Source of the DNA: Owenia fusiformis
Lineage: Eukaryota; Annelida; Polychaeta; Sabellida; Oweniidae
Direction: 5' to 3'
DNA length: 64,000 nt
NCBI GenBank assembly: GCA_903813345.2
Contig: CAIIXF020000008.1
Coordinates: forward strand, 9,081,278-9,145,277
This document shows, piece after piece, positions 61,001 to 64,000 of this stretch. The notes beneath the pieces were generated by a model. The model had not been told where the DNA came from. It was given only the letters and a program-made list of their open reading frames with translations, and did no database searches. Within the stretch, counting starts at the first letter, position 1. Every line of letters begins with the position of its first letter. Made by a program: the position numbers and the translations under genes.

Positions 61001-62014
61001 TATTCAAAGATTCCCTTAGTGATCAAAAACCAACAATGGTGGACTTCATCATGAAGACAAAACACAGGGAAGATGTGAAATCCCAGATTGATGAACTTGT
61101 CAAGATGGCGAAAGCTGACATTCTTACAATGGCAGCAACAGAACATGATGACATCATAGAGTTGACAGAGATTTGTGGTAGCAACAGTGCTCTAGTGAAT
61201 CACCTAGGTGCACCAGAGGCCAAGAGTATTATTGGCAAGATGGAGTCACTCTGTGAGAGTGTTTATGTGAATGTATACGGGGAGACGCACGAAGGGACCA
61301 AGGAGATGCTGAAGGATTTTGGGTTTGAGACTAATTATATTAATACAGATGCTGGTTTCATACTTAACCCAAACCCCGATAGCAATGGAAAGTGAAGAAG
61401 TGTTATATCACTCTTAAATACTGTAGTTATTCAGGAAAATACTTTGCTCAAACCAAAGCTTATTAAAGGACAAACCAATATTATGATGTCATCCTAAAAT
61501 ACATTCATTGCATTCAGGGAACTTATCCCTAACTATGATTATAAATTGTCAACAATCAATTTGTATCAATCAAATAATCAAGGTAAATAATTATAAAGTA
61601 TAGTAAGGTTTCAGCACACACACTGCCCCCAGAGTGGCAAATCCCTCCCAAAAAACATATTTTAAATCAAATTGCTTCTCAACCAAATCTTGATGTTTTA
61701 TCGGAAATTTTTGAGCAAATATCAGCTTATAAAGTCTGAACCAAATCAATTAACTGGTATTTGAGTTAATTGCCGGTCAGACATATGGATGGTCAAAAAT
61801 AGACAGACAGATGGCTTCTCTATATCCCTATTCAAACTTAGTTCGGTTGGATAACTATAAGGTACAATAACTACAACAAGGTATACTCACTGCCTGAGGG
61901 TCAGAGAAATCTGGCATCTCCCCTGTGGTGATTGTGACAACGAGACATGTGGCGGCTAAAACTATCACACCACCTATCACAACATACGGGTAGTGTGCCA
62001 ATATTCTAGAGTAG
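49048..62014 (-). CDS. Dispatched-family RND transporter (3 exons; N-terminus outside window)
   Basis: Exons 61891-62014, 52935-53127 and 49048-51953 join in phase and give about 1070 residues. Dispatched exports lipid-modified Hedgehog from producing cells, using a cation gradient. The first exon gives TM1 (HYPYVVIGGVIVLAATCLVV) and PDFSDPQA. The second gives GFEVRGTELSNRFVTWENLL and ends in DPWFFCGDTPG. The 2.9-kb last exon carries a Cys-rich first lumenal domain, the sterol-sensing TM2-6 block with GVGADD in TM4, a second lumenal domain, and TM7-12 with SVGLSIDFTLHYGVAY in TM10. The paired acidic motifs in TM4 and TM10 are those of proton- or sodium-driven RND proteins. The cytosolic tail is Ser-, Glu- and Pro-rich. 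The gap between exons is nearly 9 kb and contains a plus-strand gene. Which Dispatched paralogue this is cannot be settled by eye. Confidence 0.93.
53800..54009. mobile_element. MITE with CAGGCCCGTAGCC ends, copy 2
   Basis: The 210-bp near-palindrome has CAGGCCCGTAGCCAGG and CCTGGCTACGGGCCTG ends. It is flanked by the 5-bp direct repeat ATAGT (53795-53799 and 54010-54014). It lies in the large Dispatched intron. Open frames crossing it are repeat sequence. Confidence 0.85.
54015..60063. other. Large Dispatched intron, mostly unassigned
   Basis: Apart from the features listed separately I see no exon. A diverged direct duplication links about 55595-55710 (ACGAAACGTGGACATCTGAT) with 57228-57350 (ATGAAACTTGGACACGTGAT). 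The stretches 55740-55930 and 56940-57185 are built from repeated AT-rich words such as AACTAATTATCAATAGTAAG and GTTAATTAAGTTG, some in inverted orientation. Confidence 0.4.
56940..57185. repeat. AT-rich direct and inverted repeats
   Basis: CCTAACTTTCAACTAATTAT, with CAATAGTAAGTTAGGTGATA, occurs near 56946 and again near 57130. Between them are palindromic TTAATTAA words. Related words occur at 55740-55930. It may be the ends of an old element of about 1.4 kb. Confidence 0.45.
60064..61395 (+). CDS. Uncharacterised two-domain protein, possibly ABM-like alpha/beta barrel, nested in Dispatched intron
   Basis: Exons 60064-60240 and 60784-61395 join in phase to 262 residues. An acceptor (CTTCTATAG) lies just before the ATG, so a 5' exon upstream is likely and the N-terminus could be longer. 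I do not recognise an orthologue. Two segments look like copies of one domain: GLITYHFARPDPNDPYRVQY with IEVYGSPESFVNHLTPEAM, and ADILTMAATEHDDIIELTEI with CGSNSALVNHLGAPEAKSII. A beta strand ending in an acidic residue, then a helix with S-x-x-x-x-x-H, resembles dimeric alpha/beta-barrel (antibiotic biosynthesis monooxygenase-type) folds. That is inference only. No signal peptide or membrane segment is seen, so a soluble protein is expected. It is transcribed opposite to the host gene. Confidence 0.72.
60226..60660 (+). repeat. 40-bp minisatellite copying exon end and 5' splice site
   Basis: Ten full copies and one partial copy of a 40-bp unit (GTATTCAACATTCTGTTTGT then AAAGGGTTCAGTRCATTGAG) fill most of the intron. 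The first 15 bases at the exon end (GTTCAGTACATTGAG) and the donor GTATTC are part of the unit, so the true donor at 60241 is followed by about ten near-identical decoys. Copies differ at essentially one A/G position. The intron read-through frame meets a stop within the first unit. Confidence 0.92.
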
Positions 62015-62109
62015 CTGAAAATATATAAATAAATTATGAATAACAACTCTTTTATTAAATTAGAAGAATGATTTAAAGTAGAAAAGAATTAATATAGCTT
62101 ATAGGAAAC

Positions 62110-62276
62110 CAGTAAAGTGGAACACCTCTAGAAGTAGAACACCTCTGTTAGTACATTTTTTAGAGACTCAAGACTGACTGACTTAATGTTAAATGAGCCT
62201 CTATAAGTGGAACACCTCCCAAGTGGAACACTTTTTAGATGTACCAAAAGTGTTCCACTTAGACAGGTTTTACTGT
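62110..62276. mobile_element. MITE related to 6751-6925
   Basis: CAGTAAAGTGGAACACCTCT at the left and AAGTGTTCCACTTAGACAGG...TTTTACTG at the right, with internal TGGAACACC motifs. This is the same family as the VPS54 intron copy. Confidence 0.6.
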
Positions 62277-62523
62277 ATTTACCATTGAAAAGCTAACAAA
62301 GAGGTCATACTATATGCCATGATTCTTGATTCATGATTTTCAATTGTCTTTCAATCTGTAATCATTTCCATTTGGCTCACTTCATATGTTATGGTATATG
62401 ATATAGTTTTGTTTAATCAATGTTAATACTTCATGACAGGAACTAAAACTTATCAAAATGATACTACTTAGGGGTGGGGAATTGCAAGATCTTGGAAATT
62501 CAAAGAAAATGAGTCCCATGTCA

Positions 62524-62850
62524 TGAAAGATGATGTAAATATAATTTCATTAACACAATCTTGTTGAATAATGCCATATCATGCGGAAACCAAATTTAGT
62601 TTTGAAAGGTAGATGCAAATATGATGAAGGTGCATGTATATAATTTGATTAATCAAAAATGGAGCCACTTATAAACTTGAACATGTAATTATAAAAAAAA
62701 TATTATTCTGAATTAAAAATATATAAAAGATGATGTAAATAAAATTTCATTAACACAATCTTGTTGAATAATGCCATATCATGCGGAAACCAAATTTAGT
62801 TTTAAATGGTAGATGCAAATATGATGAAGGTGCATGTATATAATTTGATA
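62524..62850. repeat. Direct duplication of ~125 bp
   Basis: AAGATGATGTAAATATAATT to GGTGCATGTATATAATTTGA is present at about 62526-62648 and again at about 62727-62848 with only a few differences, separated by about 75 bp. Confidence 0.75.
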
Positions 62851-62954
62851 ATCAATTTTTTTCTTTTCAATGTTTTGTGCATATTTCACTTTAGGCATCA
62901 TTGAGCAGATTTGCAATTGTCTTTAGGGTTCGTTTTTATTTCTCTGACCATCAA

Positions 62955-63240
62955 TGTCAAATAGACTAGATTTGAGCAGAAAAAATAATCTTGATTCATA
63001 TCATTAAATATTCAAAATTTAGTCAAAGTGATATCATGTTAATCAAGATATGTGGTTTAAAAATTATTTATTAACTATGTGACTTCTAAGTCGGGGAGAT
63101 TCCCCTAAGACCCCATTAAGAAATATCCACTTAAACTGATGAATATTCAAGTTTATTAACTTTCTATTGCTATATCTGAACCCACTTAGCCACCTGGTGA
63201 TGAAACTGGTAACTCCCTACTGGCATCTGGGTTATTAAGT
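62955..63240. repeat. Interspersed repeat R1, copy 3 (shortened)
   Basis: It shares AATAGACTAGATTTGAGCAG, GTCGGGGAGATTCCCCTAAG and GCCACCTGGTGATGAAACTG with the copies near 28.5-29.3 kb but lacks part of the middle. It lies upstream of the first visible Dispatched exon. Confidence 0.65.
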
Positions 63241-64000
63241 TGTGGCTTTATAAATGATTTCATCGATCACATTCATTCTATGTCTCCTAAATCTTGGATA
63301 TTGTGTCAATTCAATTTAAAACACCAATTTAAACATGAAATGTGTAGAATTTATTTCAAACCTTTTGAGTGCCTCTAAGTGCCTTAATTAGCAAATGCTG
63401 TCTTGTTATAAGTAGTCATGTGCGATTGATATTGAACTTTGGCAATAGGACTGTCACAAGACCATAATGAATCGATGCATCATTGGAACTTGACATTGGA
63501 AGCAAAATAATTGATTTTTTTATCATATCATGTGTCATGCTTAAAAATATTTAAACAATGATTCATAGATATCAAAATCAAAGCTCCAATTATCTTATTG
63601 ATATATACTACAAATGATGATATCTATGTTCTGTAGATTATAAATGCAATTTAAAATTGATAAAATGTTAAAAATGTCATTCTTGTTAAGGGTATCATTC
63701 TTGTCGAGGGTATCATATTCATAAATAGTATCATTATTGTCGAGGGTATCATATTCATAAATAGTATCATTATTGTCGAGGGTGTCATTTTTATAGAGAA
63801 TCATTCTTTGAAAGGGCATCATTCTTGTAAAGAGTATCATATTTGTCATCTAAAAAAAGAAATCCAATCCATTCATAATTTTGCCATAAATAAATTGGTA
63901 AGAAGAGAAATAGGGATAATATGAGACACAACTGATTATCTTATGCAAGATTCATACTAAGATGTATTTCTGTTTATCTGATTTATCAGAAATGTGAAAG
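63241..64000. other. Upstream Dispatched intron to window edge
   Basis: No exon is supported. It includes a short degenerate tandem repeat at about 63670-63845 based on GGGTATCATTCTTGTCGA, which keeps a repetitive minus-strand frame open. Confidence 0.35.

Noticed and set aside
63595-63849. 84-codon minus-strand frame rich in NDT
   Set aside because: It is low-complexity tandem repeat translation at the window edge, with no splice link to the Dispatched exon.

Overview
The window is nuclear DNA from an invertebrate animal. It is AT-rich, its genes have many exons with GT-AG introns, and it carries many small non-autonomous transposons and minisatellites. The gene set (VPS54, Dispatched, mitochondrial-clan P450, GT12 GalNAc-transferase, a probable axonemal protein, a tandem-START protein) is metazoan. 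The species cannot be fixed by eye. The repeat style and the splice-site-copying minisatellites would suit a marine deuterostome (amphioxus, hemichordate) or a lophotrochozoan.

Layout. (1) 1-15.4 kb: 14 exons of VPS54 on the minus strand, with every exon junction in phase. The C-terminal exons lie beyond the left edge, so an intact intronless GT12 glycosyltransferase (579-1763, also minus) appears to sit inside a VPS54 intron. (2) 15.4-17.8 kb: a head-to-head intergenic region filled by two large inverted repeats, one with a 105-bp core identical in both arms. (3) 17.8-26.7 kb: a plus-strand gene for a membrane-anchored protein with two START domains. Its introns carry a 60-bp minisatellite, two copies of a Helentron-like element, a 1.05-kb TIR element and a minisatellite that copies its own splice donor. 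(4) 28.4-31.3 kb: interspersed repeats, a decayed UDP-glycosyltransferase pseudogene and a palindromic MITE. (5) 33.6-35.7 kb: a two-exon mitochondrial-clan cytochrome P450 (minus), divergent from (6) 36.8-40.5 kb: a seven-exon plus-strand gene with short F-x-x-G repeats, probably axonemal. (7) 40.5-49 kb: no gene seen. It holds a Helentron-like element carrying about 18 copies of a ~140-bp satellite rich in AGGTCA half-sites, and an eight-copy ~118-bp satellite. (8) 49.0-62.0 kb: three exons of a Dispatched-family transporter (minus), with the N-terminus beyond the right edge. Its large intron holds a plus-strand gene (60.1-61.4 kb) for an uncharacterised two-domain protein, whose first visible intron is another minisatellite that copies the exon end and splice donor.

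The genes do not form an operon or pathway. The themes that link them are nested genes, inverted repeats between divergent genes, and minisatellites that multiply 5' splice sites.
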